This document shows, in pieces, positions 36,647 through 45,636 of a DNA stretch of 64,000 nucleotides. Source of the DNA: Luminiphilus syltensis NOR5-1B (lineage in GTDB: Bacteria; Pseudomonadota; Gammaproteobacteria; Pseudomonadales; Halieaceae); NCBI RefSeq assembly GCF_000158175.1, contig NZ_DS999411.1:543009-607008 (forward strand). Direction: 5' to 3'. Both the position numbers and the translations under genes were made by a program. The notes under the pieces were generated by a model, which saw only the letters and a program-made list of their open reading frames with translations, was not told the origin of the DNA and ran no database searches. The stretch's first letter is position 1, and the number at the start of each line of letters is the position of its first letter.

Positions 36647-38308
36647 TCAGAGACTGTCTCGGAACATGACTTCCCTGACGAGCGCCGGAGGCATAGCCCC
36701 GGTCTTCAGCAATTCATCATAGAAATCACGGGGATGTTCCGGTTGGCCGTTGATCCTGTAAAAATCATCGCGAATTGCCGCTATCTCCTGCATACCGATC
36801 AGATAGCCCAGCACGTAAGTGGGGTTGCGAATATACATTCCCACCTCCAGTGAGGCGGCCATGGGATCGAACCTTACCCTGTCCACGAGAAACTGCACCG
36901 CCTCATCAAAACTCATTGCGCCGCTGTGCAGGCTGGCATCAAGAATCACCCGCGCCGCGCGCCAGAGCCTGTTACGCAGTTGTGTCAGGCGAACTGCGTC
37001 TCCCTCGAGAAAACCCGCCTCGAACATGAGCTCCTCGGTAAACAGCCCCCAGCCCTCACTGAAAATCGGCTCGTGCACAACCCGCCGCAGGGGTCGAGGA
37101 TTTTCCCTGATTTTAAGGGCGTGGACGTGATGCCCAGGGTACGCCTCATGTACCGCAATTACTGGTATCCAGGCACTGTGATGGCCGCGCAAACGCTGCT
37201 CCCGCGCCTCAGCGTCCAACCCCTCTTCAATGGGGGTCAACAGCAGCCGCCCGACGAGCTCGGTGCCGAACGGATCCACACCATCGAAAGTGCCATAGGG
37301 GGAAGAGCGACGCATATACGGCGGCGTGTCCAGCGTGACGACTTGCTCACCTCGTGGCAGGGAGACGATACCCTGCTCGAGCACAAAAGCCTGCGCACTA
37401 TCGATGGCATTCTGGTAGGCCTCCTTCAAACCCGCGGCCGACGGATGGGAGGCTGTTAACGCGTCGTAGACTTCGCTCCAGTGCTTGCCGGGATCCAGAC
37501 GTTCGCTCGCCGCCTGCGCCAACGCCTCCGTCTCTGCGAAAGCGTTCTCACCGCGCTGTATAATTGCTTCAGCGGTGGTATCCATATGCCAGCGCCGAGA
37601 CAGAATATAAGAATAATGCTCACGGCCTATCGCCCAGTCCCCATTGGATAATGGCAACAGCGTTTTCTGCAAAAACAGTAAATACGCCTGCAGCTGCTCC
37701 ACGGTTGCAGCGACCGACTGAGCGAGGAGCGAATCCGGCTTTACTGTTACCGTTTCAAGCGAGACAAGTAACTGCTGCAACTGGAAAATTGCAGACTCCG
37801 TGAAACGCCTCGGCGGCGCCTCAAGATTCGCCCGCGCGGCCTTAATTCTCGGACCAATGCGCCCCAGGAATTCCATCAATTCAGAATCAGTCAGCTGCTT
37901 TAGCTGCCACTTCTTCAGGGTCTCACCCATCAGTGAAGCCGGCAGGTAAAGAGTAGGTACTGTTGCCCAGGGGCGTCGTTTTTTGGCGGTCTCGATATCT
38001 GCTTCAAGAATTCCCCGCAACAATTTGCGATCAATTTTTCCGTCAAAACTCAATCGGGATTCATCGACGTTTTCGAGTGCGGCAAGGAGTGACGTCTGCT
38101 TTTCGAGCCGTTGCTCAAAAGCACGCAGTGTTACCGGCTCTAAACCACCGGCTGATCGCTCGGTAGCAATGTATCCATCGATCAGCTGATCAAGTATTGC
38201 ATCATCCGATAACGGGCCGGCAGCGCTTCCCGTCCCGGCGAATGCCAGGGCGAGCAGAAGCACTAAACCCTCAGTCAGGCCAAAGCGATGCTTTGTCAAT
38301 TTCAACAC
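36647..38308 (-). CDS. DUF885 family periplasmic metallopeptidase-like protein (copy 1)
   Basis: A 553-residue protein with an N-terminal signal peptide (FGLTEGLVLLLALAFAGTGSAA). The zinc-site motif HEAYPGHHVH near residue 390, with EGWGLFTEELMFEAG downstream supplying a further Glu, is the DUF885 hallmark. Such proteins are exported and thought to be peptidases of the carboxypeptidase Taq / M32-like type. The start overlaps the RidA-homologue stop by 1 base. A second DUF885 gene lies at 53-55 kb, so peptide breakdown is a theme of the island. Confidence 0.82.
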   Translation of the reverse strand: MLKLTKHRFGLTEGLVLLLALAFAGTGSAAGPLSDDAILDQLIDGYIATERSAGGLEPVTLRAFEQRLEKQTSLLAALENVDESRLSFDGKIDRKLLRGILEADIETAKKRRPWATVPTLYLPASLMGETLKKWQLKQLTDSELMEFLGRIGPRIKAARANLEAPPRRFTESAIFQLQQLLVSLETVTVKPDSLLAQSVAATVEQLQAYLLFLQKTLLPLSNGDWAIGREHYSYILSRRWHMDTTAEAIIQRGENAFAETEALAQAASERLDPGKHWSEVYDALTASHPSAAGLKEAYQNAIDSAQAFVLEQGIVSLPRGEQVVTLDTPPYMRRSSPYGTFDGVDPFGTELVGRLLLTPIEEGLDAEAREQRLRGHHSAWIPVIAVHEAYPGHHVHALKIRENPRPLRRVVHEPIFSEGWGLFTEELMFEAGFLEGDAVRLTQLRNRLWRAARVILDASLHSGAMSFDEAVQFLVDRVRFDPMAASLEVGMYIRNPTYVLGYLIGMQEIAAIRDDFYRINGQPEHPRDFYDELLKTGAMPPALVREVMFRDSL

Positions 38309-38727
38309 TAGCTCCCGGACGATGATGGGATCTGTGCCGTAGCCTCGATCTCTATCATGAAATCTGGCATCGCAAGTGCCTGCACACCAATCCAGGTGTT
38401 CGGCGCGGGCGTCACATCACCATAAAATTCCGCCAGCGCAGCACCGATTGGCTGCATGTATTCAGGATTGTGGTTGACCACATAAGTACGGATTCTAACC
38501 AGGTCTTCAATTCCGGCACCGGCTTCTTCGAGCACGTGCCTGAGGTTGGCGAGGGCCTGTCGTGCCTGGGCGCCGATATCGTCAACCCCCACCACATTAC
38601 ACTCTTTATCCCATGCCACCTGGCCGGCGCAGTGCACCGTGACAGCCTCATCGGAAGCTTTTGCATGGGAAAAGCCGAATTGAAGACTGTTATACAGGCC
38701 TTCCGGATTGATCGTTTTACTGGTCAT
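38308..38727 (-). CDS. RidA/YjgF family protein without the canonical Arg
   Basis: A 139-residue Rid-superfamily protein. The family core is visible: ARQALANLRHVLEEAGAGIE, LVRIRTYVVNHNPEYM, and the ending ALAMPDFMIEIEAT. In canonical RidA, an Arg in VARLPKDVKIEIE deaminates reactive enamines and imines. Here the aligned position reads ALAMP, so the Arg seems replaced by Ala, as in non-deaminase Rid subfamilies. AGGAG precedes the start by 8 bases. It overlaps the DUF885 gene by 1 base. In an operon with amino-acid oxidation nearby, an imine- or lactam-handling role is plausible but unproven. Confidence 0.8.
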   Translation of the reverse strand: MTSKTINPEGLYNSLQFGFSHAKASDEAVTVHCAGQVAWDKECNVVGVDDIGAQARQALANLRHVLEEAGAGIEDLVRIRTYVVNHNPEYMQPIGAALAEFYGDVTPAPNTWIGVQALAMPDFMIEIEATAQIPSSSGS

Positions 38728-38759
38728 ATGAATTCTCCTGTCCGATGATCGCCATGCAG

Positions 38760-40987
38760 TTATAGGTGATCGTCAAAGTACCGACTCATGGTCTTGAAAA
38801 CATGGCCGCGAAAGTCCGAAATACCGTGTCGTTGATTGGGGTATACCAGCATATCGAACTGTTTATCCGCGCGAATCAGCGCATCTGCGAACTGCAGCGT
38901 GAAGGCGAATTTGACGTTCTCATCCCCCGTACCGTGGATCAACAGCAACTTGCCCTGCAGCTTATCCGCGTCATTCATCACATTGACCGCGTCATAGCCG
39001 GACTGGTTTTCGCTGGGCGTCCCCATCCAACGTTCCACGCCCGCCGCCTGATAATGGGTCAGATCAATGACCGGTGCTACGCTGACAGCTACCGCGAAAT
39101 GCGGCGCCGCCTTGGTCATCAGCGCGGCTGCCAGATAACCACCGCCTGACCAACCCCAGAAGCCGATTCTGCTACCGTCGATCCAAGGCTGCTGCTTCAG
39201 ATAATCGACGGCCTGTATGTAGTCGAGCACTGCATACTTGCCGTACTCGCCGTAGGTCAGATTTTTCGCCGCCTTGCCACGACCCTGGGTGGTTCGGTTG
39301 TCTACGGCGAACACAATGTAGCCCTGCTCCGCCATGTAACGATGCCAAAGGTCCTGCTGTGGCCCGCGCTGGGTACCCCAGCGATTGACCACAATCTGGG
39401 AACCGGCGTTGCCATAACCATAGGTGATCACCGGATACTTTTTCTCGGGGTCAAAGTCCGTTGGCTTGATGAAAAAACCGTTCAGTTCGATACCATCATC
39501 GGTTTCAAAAGAAACAAATTCGGTGTGGCTCATCGTGTAGTCAGCCAATTCGGGCACGGAGTTTTCCACGAGGGTGCTGATATTAGCGCCAGTAGTGCTG
39601 ACCAGGGACAAGGTCGGAGGCGAGGTGGCGGTAGAGTGCGTCGCCAGCGCCCGCTTTGCTCCCGGAGCGATCTGCATACATGCCAGCCCGGCTGATCCGT
39701 AACATGCTCCACCGCGCCACCCGCCAACGGCACGCGATAGACGTGCTGATCGATCAAAGAGTCGCGCTTGGCATAGAAATAGACCCAATCGCCATCGGGG
39801 TCGACGGCGAGTAACTCATCCATCGACCAATCACCGTCGGTAAGCTGATCGCAACCCGCGTCGACGCGGCAGAGGTAAATGTGGCGCCAACCGGTCTTCT
39901 CACTGCTCCACAAAAAAGCTTCGTTGGAGAGCGGAATCATATCGAGTGTCACATCGAGCCATGTGGGCTGGGTATCTCGGACCATTCTCTGAGCGCCGGT
40001 CGTGCTGAGATCAAAGCGCAGCACATCGAGGATCTGATGATCCCGCGTCAGCCGCTGGACAAACAATCCCTCGCTGCTTGGAAACCAGCTTAAATGTGGC
40101 AGATAATCGTCGACATCGTGGCCGGTCTCCAGCCACCGTGTTTTCCCCGTATCCAGCGCGTAAACGCCGACCTGATAGCTCGCGTGAGCCTGTTCGGTGT
40201 TCGGATAATGAAAACGACGGACCTCCGGGTAACCCGGCAGACGGTCGATCATTGAATAGAACGGCACCGAGGTGGCATCGAGTCGCCAGAAAGCAATATT
40301 TCGACCGTCGGGTGACCAGAACCAGGCGCCGCGTGGCCCAAACTCCGTGCTACCGTAATCGAAAATGCCATTGAAAATATCCTCGCCGCCATCGGTGGTG
40401 ATCGCGCGCATGTCACCTGAGGCCGTTTCAACAACGTAAAGATTATTGCCGTCGACAAATCCGATCGAACGGCCGTCTGGAGCCATTTTTACCAGTCGAA
40501 GTTTTTTCCTTGCGGACACCAGTGGCCATGCAGCCTCGCGCTCGGGGTCCCAGACGTAATAGGCGGCTTCTTCGTAACCCTCCCAGGTTGTGCCTGGCAC
40601 CCCCTTGATCAGGGCAAATCCGGATTCCTCGGACCAGGTAACGTCAGTAGCCTGAAAGCCGGTGGGCAGCCCGGGAAGATCGGCCAACGCAAGCAATAAT
40701 TCCGGTTCGGTGTCGCCGACCCGCATAACACGGACAACGGTGCCAGCCGCTACCGTCTCAAGGTAGGTAAAGGCGTCGCCACTGGAAAGCCACCGGGGAG
40801 CTGTCGGCAGGTCGGCCGCGAAGGTATTCGAGGTGAAAATAGCGTCCAGTGTCAGATCCTTGGTGGCCGCAAAGACAGAGGGCGCTGACGCGACTGTAAG
40901 CAGGCTCAATCCCAGCAAAGAGACCGTGTATGACCACAGCTTCCGTGACTTTTCCCGCGAGAAAGTCTGAAGAACGTTTGTTTTCAT
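38760..40987 (-). pseudogene. Prolyl dipeptidyl peptidase (DPP-IV/S9B family), frameshifted
   Basis: Two frames together give one S9 peptidase of about 740 residues. The first runs from ATG 40987 (MKTNVLQTF, signal peptide) through a beta-propeller (WSPDGRNIAFWRLDATSVP) to about 39680, where sense is lost after VTDQPGWH. The second resumes as QIAPGAKRALATHST and runs to 38760. It carries the alpha/beta-hydrolase triad: Ser in GFWGWSGGGYLA, Asp in GTGDENV and His in NQRHGISD. The bases CATGTATGCAG at the join fit a 2-base insertion or 1-base deletion. A sequencing error is possible. The start overlaps the VOC gene by 4 bases. Confidence 0.85.
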
Positions 40988-41475
40988 GTGTACTGCACCA
41001 ATTCCATTTGGTGTCCGAAGGGGTCCGTCACATACCAGGACAGGGAATCGGGCGCGGGGCCACCCTCGGAAACAATCGGCCCGGCCATCGCTGAGCACCC
41101 GTTCTCTGCGAGATAATTGATTGCCGCCTCAACGTCATCCACCTGTAGGCAAATATGCCGAGCACCAACGTCACAATTGCGCGGCGGCACAGTGGCGGCG
41201 TCTTCCGGTCTATCGTATTGAAAGAGCTCCATACCCAGGTTTTCACAAAGTTTGAGCATCGCGATATTGAGCCTGGCGTCCGGCACCTGAACGTGTGCAT
41301 CGGTCCAGTCACGCCCATCTTCACCACGGGGTATTTCACGGGCATCAAAAGGACCCATCCGGTAGCGCAGCTCCGCTCCCATCACACGCGTGTAGAACTC
41401 GATCGCCTCGTCGATATCCTCCACGGTCAGGGAAACATGATCGACTTTACGAAACATGGGGACATTTTGAGACAT
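40984..41475 (-). CDS. VOC (glyoxalase/dioxygenase superfamily) protein
   Basis: 163 residues from ATG 41475, where AAGGAG sits upstream; the longer frame to 41655 has no support. Two beta-alpha-beta-beta-beta modules are visible, opening FRKVDHVSLTVEDIDEAIEF. The usual metal positions can be placed: His in DHVS, His in ARHICLQVDDVE near residue 105, and Glu in GHQMELVQ near the end. Members include glyoxalase I, methylmalonyl-CoA epimerase and extradiol dioxygenases. Its operon position between the transporter and the peptidase gives no clear substrate. Confidence 0.85.
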   Translation of the reverse strand: MSQNVPMFRKVDHVSLTVEDIDEAIEFYTRVMGAELRYRMGPFDAREIPRGEDGRDWTDAHVQVPDARLNIAMLKLCENLGMELFQYDRPEDAATVPPRNCDVGARHICLQVDDVEAAINYLAENGCSAMAGPIVSEGGPAPDSLSWYVTDPFGHQMELVQYT

Positions 41476-41494
41476 TAAATTACTCCTTTTTTGG

Positions 41495-42808
41495 TCAGGA
41501 ACCGCCCACAAGAATGGACCAATAATAGGGTGCCTTGGTCGACGCAAGGGCCAACGATACGACAAGGCCAATACCAAGAACCAGGTTACGCCACCACTCC
41601 GCACGATGGTCGCCCATAATCTCTCGCTGATTGGCAAGAAGAATAACAACGGCAAAAGCTGCCGGTATTACCAGAAAATTGATGCCCATCATCAAGACAA
41701 CTTTCAGCAGCGCCGGGAAACTCCAAAATGGTGTAGCGATAGCAGCGCCCAATACCAGCACAGTTACCAGTACCCGATAATGCTTATTCCCCGGGACAAA
41801 CTTCCAATCTCGACCGAAAGTGTCGAGCATGAAATAAACGGTGATTTGAGCGGCGACTACAACAGTAGTCAATGCTGCTATGAATACGCCGATAGAAAAA
41901 ACCAGGGGTCCGAGTGGGGCGAATGTGCCCGGAAACACCCCCTGCATAACAGCCGAAGCGCTGGCGACATCCTCAAAACCGGCGTTGTTTTCAAGACTGA
42001 ACAGCGAGTGGCCACCGGCCACCATCACGAGAATCGCATAGGCGCCGAATATAAATCCCAGATTGATAATTGAACGATGAAAGCTTTGCTGTAAAGCAGA
42101 GGGCTTACTACCGGCATTGGCCGCCAGATACGGCATACCCAATAATGCAGCAGGCGCAATGGCACTGCCGAGAATAGAGATAATCGAAGCGCTAGCCGAC
42201 CGGGGGCTGTCGGCACCGGGCACCGGCAGATCCTTTGGCACTTGTGGTACAAAACCATCGAGAATCATACGCCATTCAGAAAAGCCACGGATCGCGACTA
42301 GCAAAAAGCAGATAAGCATTGCAATCAACAATGCCGTCATAACCTTCTGCAGGCGCTCGTAGCCGCTGGAAAAAACCAACCAGAGAACGAATACGCCGAT
42401 AAGTAACGGTATCCCGGCCTCGGCTATGGGCGGCAAGGCCAGAGGCCGGCCCGTCAGCTGCGTGGCCGCGGATGTCAACGCCGAATCCATTACCGACAGC
42501 TGGCCCATGATGATCAGCACGTGCACAGGCACGTTAACCAACAAGAATAACCAGGCCACGCTGCGATGGGTGCGCTGGCTGATCAGGGTGAACATGCCCC
42601 TGCCCGGATTGAGAGCGCCAATCCGCGAGGCCGTATCCACCGATATGACAAAAATGGGCAACATCAGCGGGACAACCCACAACAGCTGGTACTGAAACCA
42701 CGCTCCAGTAAGCAAGAATGACGCCACCGCTCCGGCGCCCATGGTGCCTGCCGCAATAACGGCAGAAGGACCGATAATCGCGTGACCGGCGCGAAGCAAC
42801 ATATTCAT
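41495..42808 (-). CDS. Nramp-related membrane transporter lacking the metal-binding motif
   Basis: A 437-residue protein with about 11 transmembrane helices, related to the Nramp/MntH family. The first helix reads GPSAVIAAGTMGAGAVASF, followed by YQLLWVV, the same framework as GPGF...DPGN...YQLLWVV in MntH. But the DPGN metal motif is GAGA, and MPH in helix 6 is MPY (LLGMPYLAANAG). So Mn2+ or Fe2+ transport of the usual kind is unlikely. Within the APC superfamily, an amino acid, dipeptide or other cation substrate is possible. It is second in the seven-gene operon, after the amidohydrolase. Confidence 0.8.
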   Translation of the reverse strand: MNMLLRAGHAIIGPSAVIAAGTMGAGAVASFLLTGAWFQYQLLWVVPLMLPIFVISVDTASRIGALNPGRGMFTLISQRTHRSVAWLFLLVNVPVHVLIIMGQLSVMDSALTSAATQLTGRPLALPPIAEAGIPLLIGVFVLWLVFSSGYERLQKVMTALLIAMLICFLLVAIRGFSEWRMILDGFVPQVPKDLPVPGADSPRSASASIISILGSAIAPAALLGMPYLAANAGSKPSALQQSFHRSIINLGFIFGAYAILVMVAGGHSLFSLENNAGFEDVASASAVMQGVFPGTFAPLGPLVFSIGVFIAALTTVVVAAQITVYFMLDTFGRDWKFVPGNKHYRVLVTVLVLGAAIATPFWSFPALLKVVLMMGINFLVIPAAFAVVILLANQREIMGDHRAEWWRNLVLGIGLVVSLALASTKAPYYWSILVGGS

Positions 42809-42850
42809 ATTAGGGCGTGGCCCTGATCACACGAGACAGCGGCATTCACA

Positions 42851-44131
42851 TCACAGCTCGTTTCGATAGACAGTACCGCCCTTCATCACCAGCGAAATGT
42901 TCCGAAGCGCTTTGATATCATCAACCGGATCGCTGTCAATGGCGAGAATATCAGCGTATTTACCCACCTCTATGGAGCCGGTTTGGTCATTGATATCGAG
43001 CATTTGTGCAGGAGCAATAGTCGCGGCACGCAGCGCCTGCAAGTTCGTCATGCCAGCCTCTGCGTAATACTGTGCTTCTCGCGCTGTGGCCGTGGTTCCA
43101 TCGTTGGGCTCATGGGGAAGCTGGTCCGTGCCCAAAGCGATATCCACACCTTCATCGATGGCTGTACGCAGGCTCTCCCAATGCAGTTTGCCGACGGAAT
43201 CGCGACGATCAAGGTACCACTGGGGCGAACCTATACGCTCAAAAAACGGTGCCGTTGCGGGCTGGCTGACCACGATCGTAGGCACCAGCCATGTACCTGC
43301 ACGCGCCATCTTCTTCAGTACCGCTCGATCGAGCATATAGCCATGCTCAATACTGTCGACACCCGCATCCACCGCCGCCGACGTCGCCGGAGTGGAGCCG
43401 GAATGAGCGGCCACCTTGGCGCCGAATCGATGAGCCGCATCGATAACGGCCCGCATTTCCTCCGGTGTCATCAACGCCTCCGCGATACCACCCCCATCGG
43501 TGGCGATGCCGCCTGAGATAAGGATTTTGTTCCAGGACGCCCCGAGACTGATTTCCCGTCGCGCAGCCTTGACCAGTTCATCGGGTCCATCGGCGTAGGT
43601 AACACCCGGTTCCGAGCCATGCCCGCCGGTTATCACCAGCGATTCACCCGCAGAATAAATTCTCGGGCCGTGGGACTCACCCTTGCGGATGGATTTGTCC
43701 AACGCTATGCCCGCGCGAGCCGTATCACCGGGCATACGAATGGTGGTAACACCGGCATGGAGGACCTCGCGAGCCGCCGCGGCGATTCTGAACGCTAATT
43801 CCGCCTCTGTTTCATTGGCAAGCTCAGCCGACATTTTACCCGGTAATTTAAGACCGAGATGGACGTGCATGTTCATAAGGCCCGGGATTAGCCATTTACC
43901 GGAGACGTCGATCACTTCAACGTCATCGGGAATGGCTATATCTTCCCGGGAGCCGATGGCTTCAATACGTTCACCGTCGATGAGTACGACGGCATTTGGC
44001 AGTGACTTACCCCCCTCCAGATCGACTATCGTGCCACCCACCAGGGCTGTGGAGGCAGCAAGGGCATTGGCGGTAAAGCAGAAACTGGCACATAGCAGTA
44101 CCAGACGCGTTAGTTTGGTTCGCATTGTCAC
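42851..44131 (-). CDS. Exported metal-dependent amidohydrolase (Xaa-Pro/peptidase-like)
   Basis: A 426-residue amidohydrolase-superfamily enzyme with a signal peptide (residues 1-25, TANALAAS). Metal-ligand motifs are MNMHVHLG near residue 90 and His residues in KVAAHSGS and IEHGYML. The expected carbamylated Lys lies in SWNKILISGG, and the Asp in LGTDQLPHEP. Relatives characterised from Caulobacter and environmental DNA are dipeptidases (prolidase-like), which fits the neighbouring DPP-IV peptidase. The start is GTG 44131 with GAGGAG 6 bases upstream. It is first in the operon and presumably acts in the periplasm. Confidence 0.85.
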   Translation of the reverse strand: MTMRTKLTRLVLLCASFCFTANALAASTALVGGTIVDLEGGKSLPNAVVLIDGERIEAIGSREDIAIPDDVEVIDVSGKWLIPGLMNMHVHLGLKLPGKMSAELANETEAELAFRIAAAAREVLHAGVTTIRMPGDTARAGIALDKSIRKGESHGPRIYSAGESLVITGGHGSEPGVTYADGPDELVKAARREISLGASWNKILISGGIATDGGGIAEALMTPEEMRAVIDAAHRFGAKVAAHSGSTPATSAAVDAGVDSIEHGYMLDRAVLKKMARAGTWLVPTIVVSQPATAPFFERIGSPQWYLDRRDSVGKLHWESLRTAIDEGVDIALGTDQLPHEPNDGTTATAREAQYYAEAGMTNLQALRAATIAPAQMLDINDQTGSIEVGKYADILAIDSDPVDDIKALRNISLVMKGGTVYRNEL

Positions 44132-44293
44132 GCGGAACTCCTCTGATTGGAAAGTATCGATGTTTTCACGACCGGGTCGGCAATACAGCCACGGGGGACG
44201 GATTCAAGAAGAAACTTTCCCGCCGTGACCAAACGATTCCTGAGAGAGCGACGACGCTGGGCTGGCGTGCGTTCAGAAGCTGTCTCAGGCGCA

Positions 44294-44458
44294 CAGGCCT
44301 TGACACTGGACCCCGGACTTAATGTGCAAGCCGTCGGGCAAAGCCTCTCGGTAGGCACTGGTAAAGTAGGTACCGTCAAAAAGGTTCTCGACATACGCTG
44401 CCACCTTGCAGTTTTCATTGCCAATGTCGGCCCGGAGGTTCACGACATGTTGTGCCTT
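44294..44458 (-). pseudogene. C-terminal remnant of a TonB-dependent receptor
   Basis: The minus strand reads HVVNLRADIGNENCKVAAYV, then ENLFDGTYFTSAYREALPDG and LHIKSGVQ. This lines up with the last strands of the intact receptor at 50.5-52.8 kb (NVRAGIQTDNYTITAYAENA ... YYTNAYRKAFMGGLHVEPSR). The frame is closed by stops upstream, and the final aromatic residue is lost. About 55 codons survive of a receptor of about 750. It lies just upstream of the amidohydrolase operon, so that operon probably once began with its own importer. The rest of the 44132-44562 gap holds no other gene I can support. Confidence 0.75.
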
Positions 44459-44562
44459 AGTTCAGATTCAAAGGCATTACCCTGTTTGTATCAATAACAC
44501 ATAAAGTGGGTTTTTATTGCTTTTGAAACAACCAAGTGGTCCACACAGGTACCAGCGACCGG

Positions 44563-45492
44563 CTAATAGTCGGCATTTTCAGCGGAGGATTGCCGCAAAT
44601 ACGCCTCAAGACTGGATATCAGCAGATAAGCACCCATCGGGAGCTGCCGACCGGAACGGGTAATAAGGCTGGTCTTGGTGCCACTGAGAAGCTCGTTGGA
44701 AATACTTATTGCCCGTAATGACCCGTCGGCCAGCCCATCCTGGACTGCAAGGTCAGGGAGAATCGACACGCCCCGGCCGGATAAAACGAAATCCCGTAAG
44801 AACGTAAGCGAGTTGATGGTCAGGGATGGATCGAGGTACGTGTGTGCCTCCTGCTCCGCGGCCCGTATGATTTGCCGCATACGATAGCCATCGTCGGGCA
44901 ATGCAAGGTTCTCAGCGGTAATAGCAGCAAAATCAACGGATTTAGCACCGCTCAACGGGTGGTTACTCGCCACTACCAGCTTCAGCGGCTGTGAGACAGT
45001 CATCCTCGCGCTGATGTTGGGCTCTCGCGGGATATCGAAAATAAGTCCAAGATGCGCCTCATCCTCCACGATCTGGGCGGAAACAAGCGCCGTATTCGAG
45101 ACGCTTACATGGATCTCCATTTGCGGGTATTCGGACATGAAATCGGAGAGCATATTGCTGAAACGCTGGGTAACAAACGCCTCGCCCACTGCCAGTTTGA
45201 TCTTACCTGACCTCACTTTTTTCATCGCCTCAATGTGAGACAGGAAAGCTTCTTCCTGGGACAGCTTTTCTTTGTAGTGGGCGCATGCCACCTCACCGGC
45301 TTCCGTTAGCCTCACTCCCCGACGACCCTTTTCAATCAATGGTAGCCCCAATTCCAGTTCGAGCTGTGCGATCTGGCGACTGACCGAGGAGGTGGCGACA
45401 TTCAAACTGTCCCCTGCGGCATGCATCGTCCCCAGCCTGGCTGATTCATAGAGGTAACGCAGGCGGACATTATTCGGCATGGGATTACGCAC
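44563..45492 (-). CDS. LysR-family transcriptional regulator
   Basis: A 309-residue LTTR with an N-terminal winged helix-turn-helix (LRYLYESARLGTMHAAGDSL, then NVATSSVSRQIAQLELEL), a linker helix and a C-terminal inducer-binding domain (KIKLAVGEAFVTQRFSN onward). It is divergent from the DapA-family/dehydrogenase operon, with a GCTTTGA repeat set between them. By the usual LysR logic it activates that operon in response to a pathway intermediate. Its helix-turn-helix and inducer domains look complete. The inducer cannot be predicted. Confidence 0.93.
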   Translation of the reverse strand: MRNPMPNNVRLRYLYESARLGTMHAAGDSLNVATSSVSRQIAQLELELGLPLIEKGRRGVRLTEAGEVACAHYKEKLSQEEAFLSHIEAMKKVRSGKIKLAVGEAFVTQRFSNMLSDFMSEYPQMEIHVSVSNTALVSAQIVEDEAHLGLIFDIPREPNISARMTVSQPLKLVVASNHPLSGAKSVDFAAITAENLALPDDGYRMRQIIRAAEQEAHTYLDPSLTINSLTFLRDFVLSGRGVSILPDLAVQDGLADGSLRAISISNELLSGTKTSLITRSGRQLPMGAYLLISSLEAYLRQSSAENADY

Positions 45493-45516
45493 GGCGGCAT
45501 GGAGTCGGTCAATTTT

Positions 45517-45588
45517 GCTTTGAAGGCTACAAAAATGTCAAAGCGTTGCTATTGCGATGGTGATCTGTTGGTCTACTCTTCGCTTTGA
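45517..45588. promoter_or_regulatory. LysR-type operator repeats in the divergent promoter region
   Basis: An inverted repeat GCTTTGA (45517-45523) and TCAAAGC (45538-45544) has perfect 7-base arms separated by 14 bases. A third GCTTTGA follows at 45582-45588. All lie in the 144-base gap between divergent lysR and the DapA-family gene. A recognition site plus an activation site nearer the target promoter is the usual LTTR arrangement. No confident -35/-10 was picked out. Confidence 0.55.
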
Positions 45589-45636
45589 CGGTTCTGCGAA
45601 GAATGGTCGCCCCCAAGCGCAAAGGACGTGGACAAC

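Noticed and set aside
44128-44497. Frames on both strands across the lysR-amidohydrolase gap
   Set aside because: They are in the wrong frame relative to the TonB-receptor remnant, which explains the sequence better.
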